Below, piece after piece: positions 36,167-43,719 of a DNA stretch of 64,000 nt; position 1 is the first letter of the stretch; each line of letters begins with the position of its first letter. The notes under the pieces were generated by a model. The model saw nothing but the letters and a program-made list of their open reading frames with translations, was not told the origin of the DNA and made no database searches. The stretch comes from Nitrospinaceae bacterium (GTDB lineage: Bacteria; Nitrospinota; Nitrospinia; Nitrospinales; VA-1), in NCBI GenBank assembly GCA_021604505.1, contig BQJC01000002.1:434001-498000 (forward strand). Direction: 5' to 3'. The position numbers and the translations under genes were made by a program.

Positions 36167-36426
36167 TGTTTCACCGTCCAATATTTACTTTCCATGCATA
36201 AACGGAGTAATGCTCTCTTTCGATTCAAAAATTCCCCAGCGCCTTCACTGCCCTCACTGCGTTTTTTGCTTTGATTCGTCAAATCTTTACAAGCCTGCAA
36301 GTCTTTAAGAAAGACCTGTTCCCCTTTTTTCTTTAGGTCCATATAGGCCTGGTAGTTTGATTCTGTCTGGCATCCTGAAACCCAAATTATAATGAATATG
36401 TGAAACATTATTTTTGGCAATGACAT
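36163..36426 (-). CDS. Small lipoprotein, 87 aa
   Basis: A short signal with lipobox WVSGC (Cys at about 19) is followed by a Lys/Glu-rich helical mature part with Cys residues (LQACKDLTN, LRLCMES). It is probably a lipid-anchored protein. It overlaps the secreted TPR gene by the 4-nt ATGA junction. No family is recognised. Confidence 0.7.
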   Translation of the reverse strand: MSLPKIMFHIFIIIWVSGCQTESNYQAYMDLKKKGEQVFLKDLQACKDLTNQSKKRSEGSEGAGEFLNRKRALLRLCMESKYWTVKQ

Positions 36427-36560
36427 TTTCTTAATTTAAATTGTTCGTTAAAAATATCAGCAGAATCCATATCCATAACTTGCCGCATGTCTTCCAGTGA
36501 AACCAGGAGACCTGTCAAATAAAATTTTGATAATCGAACATTATATGAATACGCCAAATA

Positions 36561-37028
36561 TCAGGCAGGTTCTTCCGATAAGGACCGAATATAATGAATC
36601 AGTTGCCAGATTTTTTTGTCCGACAGATAAGAATAAGCCGGCATGGAAGTTCCTTTAGAACCATTTTTAATGATCCAGAACAACTGTCCATCTGAAACTT
36701 GATCCATAATCGGTTTGCAGGTGAAATTTCTGGGTCTGGGATTCATATTAGGAGCCATGGCCCCCTTGCCATTTCCTGCCATGCCATGACAATGTTTGCA
36801 GGCAAGAGGTTTTGCCTTGATATGAGCAAGAACTTTACCTTTTTTCACAAAGCGCGGTTCTTTTCGCAGCGGGTTTACTTTTTCCAGATAGTCCTTGGGG
36901 GCGGTAACGGTTTTTCTTTTTTGCGGACAAACCCCCGAAGGTTCTTTATTCCCTGCCAAAGAATCACTCGTGAAATTGAGGAGGAGAGCTACTAAAACAA
37001 ATGCAATGAGCATTGAACCTATTTTCAT
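36561..37028 (-). CDS. Mono-haem c-type cytochrome
   Basis: The 155-residue exported cytochrome has a signal peptide (MKIGSMLIAFVLVALLLNFTSDSLAG) and one covalent haem site, CKHCH, at about 77-81. The probable distal Met ligand is in GTSMPAYSYLSDKKIWQLIHYIRSL, the class I cytochrome c ending. The ATG at 37028 opens the signal peptide and follows GGAAGG; an earlier in-frame start at 37061 is less likely. It is the terminal gene of the SUMF1 cluster, 19 nt after the preceding gene, so it is probably an electron carrier used with those proteins. Confidence 0.9.
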   Translation of the reverse strand: MKIGSMLIAFVLVALLLNFTSDSLAGNKEPSGVCPQKRKTVTAPKDYLEKVNPLRKEPRFVKKGKVLAHIKAKPLACKHCHGMAGNGKGAMAPNMNPRPRNFTCKPIMDQVSDGQLFWIIKNGSKGTSMPAYSYLSDKKIWQLIHYIRSLSEEPA

Positions 37029-37047
37029 AACGGCACCTTCCTGATTA

Positions 37048-38121
37048 TCATTTTCCTTCAATAGTATTTAGAAGACTGCGATACTCCCGATTGTCGGGAT
37101 CACCCTCAATCGCTTTTTTAATTTCGGCTCTGGCTTCTTTATATTTTTCCGCCCCTATTTGAATGAGTGCCTGCATATAAAATGCACGGGCCTGTATTTT
37201 GGAATCGCTTTCCACGTCACGCGCACATCGGAAACCCAATCCAACCCCATAGGAGTTATTCATCGGATCATTCCAGAAACGATGAGTCGTGGTGATGCTT
37301 TGTGACGGAGCGAACCAGGACCCTCCCCGGATGACTTTCTTTTTCCCGGATGCCCGTTGGTTTAAATAGGTTCCAGTGACGCCAAGTCCAGCGCCTATTT
37401 GCGGTCCTGCGGGGTTGCGAATGTCTTTCGAAGTTTTATAATAATTCGGGTCATACCAGTCCTGAACCCATTCGAAAACATTTCCGGCCATGTTATAGAC
37501 GCCATAATAACTTTTCCCTTCCGGGTGGGAATCAATGGGTGCCGTAATGTGCTTTTGACCCGTTTTACCTTTGGCAAAATTCGCCTTGCTGTAATCCAGT
37601 ACATTACCCCAGGGGTAGATGGAGCCCGCGGGTCCACGCGCTGCTTTCTCCCATTCCGCCTCCGTCGGCAGTCTTTTGTTAGCCCAGTGGCAATAGGCAT
37701 TGGCGTCGTACCAGTTCACTCCCGTTACCGGTTGGTTGGGTTGGTTTAATTGGCGGTGATCCCAATAGGCTGGGGCGGAATAATCTGTGGCTTGGATGAA
37801 TTCCGTGAACTGGGCATTTGAAACTTCATACTTGTCGATGTAATAGGCGCTTAGATAAATCATTTGTGCCGGACCTTCATCGTCGAAGGCATCTTTTGAT
37901 GCTTCATACCTGGTTTCTTTGGCCGGGGACGGTTGTTTGCTTTCGTCCCCGACAGGAGCTTTGTCGATCCCGCGCATAAAACCACCAGGATGGATCAGAA
38001 CCATGTTTTCTGGTGCAGAGGAATCCGCGGCCGCGGCAATGGGCAGGCAAGTGCCAATGAAGATCGCCGAGAGAATTGAAAAAAGAATTTTGGTTTTATA
38101 TATTGTTGAATGCCACTTCAT
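37048..38121 (-). CDS. Exported SUMF1-fold (FGE-sulfatase domain) protein A
   Basis: The 357-residue product has a signal peptide followed by a SUMF1/FGE-type domain: MVLIHPGGFMRGI, YYIDKYEVSNAQFTEF, PVTGVNWYDANAYCHWANKRLPTEAEWEKAARG, YGVYNMAGNVFEWVQDWYDP and VIRGGSWF ending GLGFRCARD. The two active-site cysteines of true formylglycine-generating enzyme, which lie shortly after GGS, are absent (FAPSQSITTTHR instead), so sulfatase activation is unlikely. The last 50 residues form a TPR-like helical pair. It closely resembles protein C (39444-40490). The start at 38121 follows AGGAGG. Confidence 0.88.
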   Translation of the reverse strand: MKWHSTIYKTKILFSILSAIFIGTCLPIAAAADSSAPENMVLIHPGGFMRGIDKAPVGDESKQPSPAKETRYEASKDAFDDEGPAQMIYLSAYYIDKYEVSNAQFTEFIQATDYSAPAYWDHRQLNQPNQPVTGVNWYDANAYCHWANKRLPTEAEWEKAARGPAGSIYPWGNVLDYSKANFAKGKTGQKHITAPIDSHPEGKSYYGVYNMAGNVFEWVQDWYDPNYYKTSKDIRNPAGPQIGAGLGVTGTYLNQRASGKKKVIRGGSWFAPSQSITTTHRFWNDPMNNSYGVGLGFRCARDVESDSKIQARAFYMQALIQIGAEKYKEARAEIKKAIEGDPDNREYRSLLNTIEGK

Positions 38122-38161
38122 GAGTGCCTCCTGAAGCCTGATTGGTTTAAAAGTATTTAAT

Positions 38162-38968
38162 CTACTTGGCACAACGAAAACCGATGCCATCGGTCTTAAG
38201 CGCGAATCCGCCTTTCCCTCTTGAAGCCGGTCGTACATCCCCTATGAAGCTGTGCCAGGAGCCCCCTTTGATGACTTTCAAAATTCCTGTGTCCGGGCCT
38301 TGCGGATTTTTATTGGAGGCCCTTGTGTAATAATCCGGGGCGTACCAGTCGCGCACCCATTCGCGAACGTTACCCGCCATGTCTTGAACTCCGTATGGAG
38401 AGGATGTTTCGGGAGTTGACCCGACCTGCCAAAGTGTCTGGGTTCCTTTCCAGTTTCGTAAAAAATTTACCGTTTCATTTGATGGAGGCTCAAAGCCCCA
38501 CGGGAAAATCAATCCTTGTTCTCCCCGCGCCGCTTTTTCCCATTCTGCTTCGGTAGGCAGTCGTTTTCCTGCCCAGCGGCAATAATCGACGGCGTCATAC
38601 CATGTCAGCTGAACCACCGGTAAATTGTCGACGCCTGATTCTTCCGAGAGTAATTTGTCCCCATATGGGTTCAGTGGTTCTTTACGGTCGGTGGCATGGA
38701 TGAATTTCAGATAACGTTTGTTGGTCACTTCATGGGCATCGATCGCGTAGGTATCGAGGTATACCTTTCTCTGAGGTCGCTCGTCAGGTCTTCCCTCCTC
38801 CTGTTTGCTGCCCATCAAAAACACCCCTGCCGGAACCGAGATCATTTCAACGGAATCATTCTGTAATGCGCCATTAGATTGGGCATAAACCGGGGCTTGG
38901 AAGTTGAAACCGGCCGAAATCAGGACTAGCAGAATGGTCAACTTTGAAACTCTTGTTGCGGATTTCAT
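38162..38968 (-). CDS. Exported SUMF1-fold protein B
   Basis: The 268-residue product has a signal peptide (cleavage near PVYAQS) and a complete, shorter SUMF1 domain: MISVPAGVFLMGSKQEEGRPDERP, TYAIDAHEVTNKRYLKFI, VVQLTWYDAVDYCRWAGKRLPTEAEWEKA, YGVQDMAGNVREWVRDWYAPD and VIKGGSWHSF ending GIGFRCAK. It lacks the FGE catalytic cysteines and the C-terminal helical tail of proteins A and C. Its ATG overlaps the stop of the 126-residue gene upstream by 4 nt. The binding partner or reaction is unknown. Confidence 0.88.
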   Translation of the reverse strand: MKSATRVSKLTILLVLISAGFNFQAPVYAQSNGALQNDSVEMISVPAGVFLMGSKQEEGRPDERPQRKVYLDTYAIDAHEVTNKRYLKFIHATDRKEPLNPYGDKLLSEESGVDNLPVVQLTWYDAVDYCRWAGKRLPTEAEWEKAARGEQGLIFPWGFEPPSNETVNFLRNWKGTQTLWQVGSTPETSSPYGVQDMAGNVREWVRDWYAPDYYTRASNKNPQGPDTGILKVIKGGSWHSFIGDVRPASRGKGGFALKTDGIGFRCAK

Positions 38969-39345
38969 TTTTTTGGCTCCTGACTTTCGGTGATGACTTT
39001 GCGGGAGATTTGTATGATTTGCTTGACCAGTTTGTCGGTATGTTTCCTATCCCCTCTTTCTTCCGCTTCATAAGCCTGGGCAAGAAGGGTGCGCGATTTA
39101 TGAAGGTTCATTTCTAATTCTGTCTGGATCGCGGGAGAAGCAAGGGTTCCACCCAATGCCCCATGATGATAGATTTCCCAAGCCTGCTCTACGGCCATCC
39201 GGGCCTCAGCTGTCCTGCTGACGGAGTTTTCTTTATTTAAATCTTTGGCGAACCCGGACACCGGAATGCTGAAAAATATAATTACCCAAAGAAGTAAACA
39301 TCCGGTTAAAGCTGATTTATTTGAATAATGAATGGTTTCTTTCAT
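38965..39345 (-). CDS. Secreted helical protein, 126 aa
   Basis: An N-terminal membrane-type signal (LTGCLLLWVIIFFSIPVSGFAKD) precedes a mature domain that is nearly all helix and charged (TAEARMAVEQAWEIYHHGALG, then LHKSRTLLAQAYEAEERGDRKHTDKL). It is probably periplasmic. Its stop codon overlaps the ATG of SUMF1 protein B (ATGA), so the two are translationally coupled. No family is recognised. Confidence 0.7.
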   Translation of the reverse strand: MKETIHYSNKSALTGCLLLWVIIFFSIPVSGFAKDLNKENSVSRTAEARMAVEQAWEIYHHGALGGTLASPAIQTELEMNLHKSRTLLAQAYEAEERGDRKHTDKLVKQIIQISRKVITESQEPKK

Positions 39346-39390
39346 GAGTCGTTTTCCCGCTAATATTTAATGTGACGTTGCTTTTTGGAT

Positions 39391-39422
39391 TAAAGAGGAG
39401 GGGGGGTATCCCCTCCTCTTTA
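39391..39422 (-). terminator. Strong hairpin between SUMF1 gene C and the downstream genes
   Basis: TAAAGAGGAGGGG and CCCCTCCTCTTTA form a perfect 13-bp stem with a 6-nt loop, 22 nt after the stop of SUMF1 gene C. On the minus strand it ends in CTTTAAT, a weak U-tract. It may terminate partially or stabilise the upstream mRNA, setting different levels for the two halves of the cluster. Confidence 0.6.
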
Positions 39423-39443
39423 ATAAAACTTAAAAAGTTATAG

Positions 39444-40490
39444 TTACCGAATCTGCTTTTGAATCATCTCTTTTACCTTCAGATATTCAGGATTCACGGT
39501 ATCCATGCTCAAGGCCTTAGAGATGGACTTCATCGCCTCGGAATACTTTTCTGCACCCATGTTGATGAGAGCGTCCATGTAATGAGTGCGTGCTTGAAGA
39601 CTGGGATCGTCTTCCACAGAACGCGCACAGCGAAAACCAAGACCAACCCCGTAGCTGTTGTTCATGGGGTCGTTCCAAAACCGATGGGTGTTGGTTACGC
39701 TTTCCGCCGGGGCATACCAGGAACCGCCGCGGATGACTCGTTTTTCACCCGTCGCATAACGGTCCACATAGGTCCCTGTCGCACTCAGGAAAACCCCTTC
39801 CCTGGGGCCCGTCGGATTAACCATCTCCTTGGTGGTTTTGTAATAGTTGGGGTCGTACCAATCCTGTACCCATTCAAAAACGTTTCCTGCCATGTTGTAA
39901 GCTCCATAAGGGCTTTTGCCCTCCGGGAAGGAACCAACATTGGCGGTGTACTCCTGCTTGCGGCCAAAGTTTGCTTTGGATGAGTCCAGGTCGTTTCCCC
40001 ACGGATACTTGTATCCTTCCGGACCGCGTGCCGCCTTTTCCCATTCCGCTTCCGTCGGCAGTCGTTTGTTGGCCCAACCACAATAAGCGGTGGCATCATG
40101 CCAATTGACTCCACTGACCGGTTGTTCGGGTTTGTTGCGACGATGATCGTCCCAATAGGCTGGAGCAGGGTGTCCCGTGGCTTTAATAAATTCTCCGTAC
40201 TGCTTATTGGACACTTCGTACTTGTCTAGGTGGAAAGCATCCAGTAAGACATGGCGTGCGGGGCCTTCGTCATGAAAAGCTTCACGGGAAACACGGTATT
40301 TGAGTTGTTGCTGTCTAGACATTTTTTCTGTTTTCGGTTTCACTTCTTTATCCACACCCATGAGAAATGATCCTCCAGGGACCAAGACCATATCTTCAGG
40401 GGATTCGCCCGCCCAGGTGGCCGAGGCGCCAATCATGGTTGTCACGGCCAATGCCCCTAAGGTTGTTTTAATAAATTGTTTTGTTTTCAT
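39444..40490 (-). CDS. Exported SUMF1-fold protein C
   Basis: The 348-residue product has a signal peptide (ending ASATWAGES) and a SUMF1 domain very like protein A: MVLVPGGSFLMGVDKEV, FHLDKYEVSNKQYGEF, PVSGVNWHDATAYCGWANKRLPTEAEWEKAARG, AYNMAGNVFEWVQDWYDPNYYK and VIRGGSWYAP ending GLGFRCARS. A C-terminal TPR-like tail (YMDALINMGAEKYSEAMKS) follows. The catalytic cysteines of FGE are missing. Proteins A and C share NDPMNNSYGVGLGF and look like a gene duplication. It starts 39 nt downstream of the DUF4399 gene. Confidence 0.88.
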   Translation of the reverse strand: MKTKQFIKTTLGALAVTTMIGASATWAGESPEDMVLVPGGSFLMGVDKEVKPKTEKMSRQQQLKYRVSREAFHDEGPARHVLLDAFHLDKYEVSNKQYGEFIKATGHPAPAYWDDHRRNKPEQPVSGVNWHDATAYCGWANKRLPTEAEWEKAARGPEGYKYPWGNDLDSSKANFGRKQEYTANVGSFPEGKSPYGAYNMAGNVFEWVQDWYDPNYYKTTKEMVNPTGPREGVFLSATGTYVDRYATGEKRVIRGGSWYAPAESVTNTHRFWNDPMNNSYGVGLGFRCARSVEDDPSLQARTHYMDALINMGAEKYSEAMKSISKALSMDTVNPEYLKVKEMIQKQIR

Positions 40491-40529
40491 TTTTAATACT
40501 CCCTAATTTTAGGATTAAAATTATTAAAC

Positions 40530-40976
40530 CTACTTTTTCACGTGCACCGTAATGGTGGCGCTGAGAGGTGGGTTGTAAGGCACATGGTTACCTTGAGCGA
40601 ATAAGGTGGTGATGGTGTGTTTGCCTGGCGAGAGAGTTAAGTCTTTGCAGGCTGATCCGTCCTCCATATGAATATGGTTTTCGTCTTTTTCGATGGGTTT
40701 ACTCAGATCGGAGGGCAGATCGACATCGATCAATAAATGATGATGACCTTTATTTTCGTTGATGCCATTTTTTGCAGGTTCCACCCAAACACCGAAAGGC
40801 TCCATACATACCTTGACGGGATTAGTTACGCTGGAATTATTGGCGGGTCTTACGATATCAACCGCTTTATATTGAATGGGAGCTCCGTAGTCGGCAAAGG
40901 AGCTGGAAGCCGGGGTGAGAAAAAGAAAAGCCATGAACCACTTGCCGATGTATGGGTTTAAATTTTTGTGTTTCAT
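40530..40976 (-). CDS. Exported DUF4399-like protein
   Basis: The 148-residue product has a signal peptide (cleavage near SSSFADY) and one DUF4399-type beta domain: DIVRPANNSSVTNPVKVCMEPFGVWVEPA, the histidine run NKGHHHLLIDVDLP, HIHMEDG and SPGKHTITTLFAQGNHVPYNPPL. The clustered His residues could bind a metal. It heads the minus-strand cluster and is the gene nearest the operator-like repeats in the divergent promoter region, so it is the best candidate target of the MerR-B12 regulator. Confidence 0.8.
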   Translation of the reverse strand: MKHKNLNPYIGKWFMAFLFLTPASSSFADYGAPIQYKAVDIVRPANNSSVTNPVKVCMEPFGVWVEPAKNGINENKGHHHLLIDVDLPSDLSKPIEKDENHIHMEDGSACKDLTLSPGKHTITTLFAQGNHVPYNPPLSATITVHVKK

Positions 40977-41060
40977 ATTGTTGTCTCCGAAAATATTTGA
41001 TTTTTTGTTGTCAGCATTCTCATGCCCTCACCTCTTCTGTATAATGCTTGTTTAATGTTT

Positions 41061-41133
41061 TGTTCATAGTTTTGCGCATCTGTTTATAGTTTGTCAACTA
41101 TTTTATTTAAAAACATTTTACAAACTATAAACA
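41061..41133. promoter_or_regulatory. Divergent promoter region with three repeated operator-like elements
   Basis: TGTTTATAGTTTGT (41081-41094) and its exact complement ACAAACTATAAACA (41120-41133) form a perfect inverted repeat. A third, variant copy TGTTCATAGTTTTG (41061-41074) lies exactly 20 bp before the second, about two helical turns. A TTGACA hexamer on the minus strand overlaps the middle element. The region lies between the divergent DUF4399/SUMF1 cluster and the MerR-B12 gene, so it is probably the regulator's operator for both directions. Confidence 0.7.
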
Positions 41134-41152
41134 TTTGGTTAGTATTGCATCT

Positions 41153-42064
41153 ATGAAAACGTTCAGAATCAATCAGGTGGCAAGAATCACGGGTCTTTCA
41201 AAGGAAGTTCTTCGGGTGTGGGAAAAACGGTACCGGTTGCTGTCCCCGGAAAGGGGCCCGAACCGCTACCGTCTCTACAATGAGCAAGATATTGATTTGT
41301 TGAAGTTTTTGGTTGAGGAAATTAAACAGGGCCAATCGATTGGCGAACTGGCCTCGTTGGGGAAAGATGAAATTCTGGCTCGTGTGAGGGAGAAGGGGAA
41401 AAAAGAACCGGAATCATTGCCCAGGGATCAAATATTGGTGGAGCTGGAAAAATATTTATTGCCGCTGGACCCATTAGCTTTTGAAAAAAGACTTAATGAC
41501 TTAATGGTCTTATCGCCTTTTGAGGAGGTCTTTAAAAGGATTCTCGTGCCCCTACAAATCCGGGTGGGGGAACTCTGGTTTGAGGACAAGCTGGATATTT
41601 CGATCGAGCACTATGTTACGGCGCAGGTAAAACAAAAACTTTTTACCGCCATTAATATGATTGGTATCGAGCAACATGGGCCGAAAGTTTTGATTGCCTG
41701 TCCACCCTGGGAGCTCCATGAAATAGGAGCTCAAATGATTGCCTATTTTTGCGCAACTCGAAAGGGTCGGGTGATTTTTCTTGGTGCTAATTTACCCTTG
41801 GCAAATTTAATTCATTTTTGCTCCCAGACAAAACCGGATGTTGTCATATTATCCTGCACTTCAGACATCAGCGAAAATAAAGCCAGGGCTTTTTTTACGG
41901 AGTTATCCCATAAAATTTCGACCCACAAATGCCCGGTTTGGGTTGGAGGACAGGGAATAAGGAGCGTGGAGCCGGCTTTCGAAAAAGCAAAAATCAAAAT
42001 CGTAAACGGCTTAGAGGATCTGGAGAAACTACTAGGTGAACTGGCATCCCGGCAATTATTCTAG
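41153..42064 (+). CDS. MerR-family regulator with CarH/LitR-type cobalamin-binding domain
   Basis: The 303-residue product has a MerR winged helix (about 1-70; FRINQVARITGLSKEVLRVWEKRY then NRYRLY), a four-helix B12-binding linker (about 92-170) and a Rossmann B12 domain (about 177-300). Trp142, followed by nine residues and Glu152-His153, matches the W-x9-EH motif that caps adenosylcobalamin in CarH. ELHEIG (187-192) matches E-x-H-x-x-G, with His189 as the expected cobalt ligand. Such proteins repress in the dark with AdoCbl and release DNA in light; others only sense B12. The ATG at 41153 opens the MerR fold; a TTG six codons earlier is less likely. Confidence 0.88.
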   Translation: MKTFRINQVARITGLSKEVLRVWEKRYRLLSPERGPNRYRLYNEQDIDLLKFLVEEIKQGQSIGELASLGKDEILARVREKGKKEPESLPRDQILVELEKYLLPLDPLAFEKRLNDLMVLSPFEEVFKRILVPLQIRVGELWFEDKLDISIEHYVTAQVKQKLFTAINMIGIEQHGPKVLIACPPWELHEIGAQMIAYFCATRKGRVIFLGANLPLANLIHFCSQTKPDVVILSCTSDISENKARAFFTELSHKISTHKCPVWVGGQGIRSVEPAFEKAKIKIVNGLEDLEKLLGELASRQLF

Positions 42065-42127
42065 TATTGATTAAGAACCTGGTGGCTTCGAATTTTCAAA
42101 ATTTATATTGTTGTATAGGATCGTCTA

Positions 42128-43078
42128 ATGGACAAACTTTGGATAGGAATCAGCAGTTGCCTGCTGGGCGAAAAAGTCCGGTGGAACGGTGACCACAAAC
42201 AAAACTTGTATGCCAAGGAGGTATTGGGCAGGTTTTTTGACTATGTCCCGGTATGCCCTGAAGTTGAAGTCGGAATGGGAGTGCCGCGCGAGACGGTCCA
42301 TTTAGCGGGAGACAAGGATTCTCCAAGAATGATTGGAACGAAAACAGGAACCGACTGGACACAAAAAATGATCCGGTTCAGCGCCGGCAAGGTTCGAGAA
42401 CTTTCTTCTTATGGCTTGAGTGGTTTTATTTTCAAGAAAGGGTCCCCCTCCTGCGGCATCGAACGCGTATCGCTATATACTGAATCCGGGAATAAGGCAA
42501 ACTCCATGGGGCAGGGGCTGTTTGCCAGATCATTTATAGAGAAATTCCCTTTGATTCCTGTGGAGGAAGAGGGTCGATTGAACGACTTCAAAATCCGGGA
42601 AAACTTTATCGTCCGTGTGTTCAGTTATCACCGCCTGCAAAAATTATTTAAAGAAGGGTATTCGAGAGGGGCACTGGTAAACTTTCATACCCGACACAAG
42701 TTTTTGCTTTTATCCCATAGTAGAAAGCATTACGACACATTGGGCCGGCTGGTCGCCGAGGCCAAAAAGTTGAGCCCAGGGGAGATAAGATCTCGTTATA
42801 GCGAAATTTTTATGGAAGCGCTGACTTTTCGGTCAACGGCGAAAAAAAATACAGATGCACTGAAGCACATTCTGGGATTTTTAAAAAAGAACCTGACAAA
42901 AGAAGAAAAAAGGGACATCCTCTCGAATATCGAAGACTACCGGAACGAATTAGTCCCTTTGATCGTTCCCATCACTTTGCTTCGACATCATGTAAAAAAG
43001 TACGACATCACTTATCTTCTCGACCAGGTATATCTGAATCCACATCCCAGGGAACTGATGCTCAGGAATCATGTTTAA
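42128..43078 (+). CDS. DUF523-DUF1722 fusion protein (TudS-YbgA type)
   Basis: The 316-residue product has an N-terminal DUF523 domain (about 1-150) with the three cysteines of the TudS 4Fe-4S site: SSCLLG (Cys11), VCPEVEVGMGVPR (Cys43) and GSPSCG (Cys109). DUF1722/YbgA follows (about 180-310; FHTRHKFLLLSHSRKHYDTLGRLVA and LRHHVKKY). TudS proteins desulfurate thiouracil-type compounds. YbgA-like genes are often next to photolyase genes and under light-responsive MerR regulators. It lies 63 nt after the MerR-B12 gene on the same strand, so co-regulation is likely; no photolyase gene is present here. Confidence 0.85.
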   Translation: MDKLWIGISSCLLGEKVRWNGDHKQNLYAKEVLGRFFDYVPVCPEVEVGMGVPRETVHLAGDKDSPRMIGTKTGTDWTQKMIRFSAGKVRELSSYGLSGFIFKKGSPSCGIERVSLYTESGNKANSMGQGLFARSFIEKFPLIPVEEEGRLNDFKIRENFIVRVFSYHRLQKLFKEGYSRGALVNFHTRHKFLLLSHSRKHYDTLGRLVAEAKKLSPGEIRSRYSEIFMEALTFRSTAKKNTDALKHILGFLKKNLTKEEKRDILSNIEDYRNELVPLIVPITLLRHHVKKYDITYLLDQVYLNPHPRELMLRNHV

Positions 43079-43719
43079 AATATTTTAAAGTCCATCCTGG
43101 CTAAACGGTAGCGCAAATCTTCAGGTTGCGATTTCAGCTACGATAAAACCACGTGCTTATCTTTAGTAAAATGAAGTGATTGAGAAAATTTTGTGATTTT
43201 TCTGCGCCTGATTCTTTTAATCAAATTTCCATAATTTTTTAACTCATCCATTCGACGCCAAATAATTAAGACCAGCCACACACTCCTGGCAGGATATTTG
43301 AGGGTTCTCGATTAAAAACTTGCAGGCCTTCAGCCATTATCCGCAACTTCCATTCCCTCGACAAATTTCTCAATATTTCAACATTTCTTAAAGGGGAAGT
43401 TCCGCTAAAAGAGTTTATTTCCCGAACATCGAAAACCCTTGAAAATCCCCCCCTTTTTATCGGAATTGTTACAAAACAACCTGTCGACCGGCATTTATCC
43501 AATTGATTTTTTGGGGTTTATCGCTTATCTTGAAAATATCCCTATATCTGAATATATCCTCTAATTTTGAAAAAATTAGTTTGCGAGCTTTGTCTTGAGG
43601 TTTCAGGGAGGGGAACAAAGGACTTCACGGGAATTCGCTGAAAAGAAAGCTTTTTCAATGAAAAGTTGATTCTTTGGCCAAAGTGTTTTCAATCCAACTT
43701 TTTTAAAAGACAAAAGAAA
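43079..43719. other. Intergenic region
   Basis: About 640 bp before the large kinase. A minus-strand 78-codon frame (43266-43502) has a GTG-type origin and no recognisable features, so it is not called. The final 150 bp are A/T-rich and may hold the kinase promoter. No tRNA, repeat or strong hairpin was found. Confidence 0.45.

Noticed and set aside
43266-43502. 78-codon minus-strand frame in the gap before the large kinase
   Set aside because: No ribosome-binding site, no recognised features and an isolated position.
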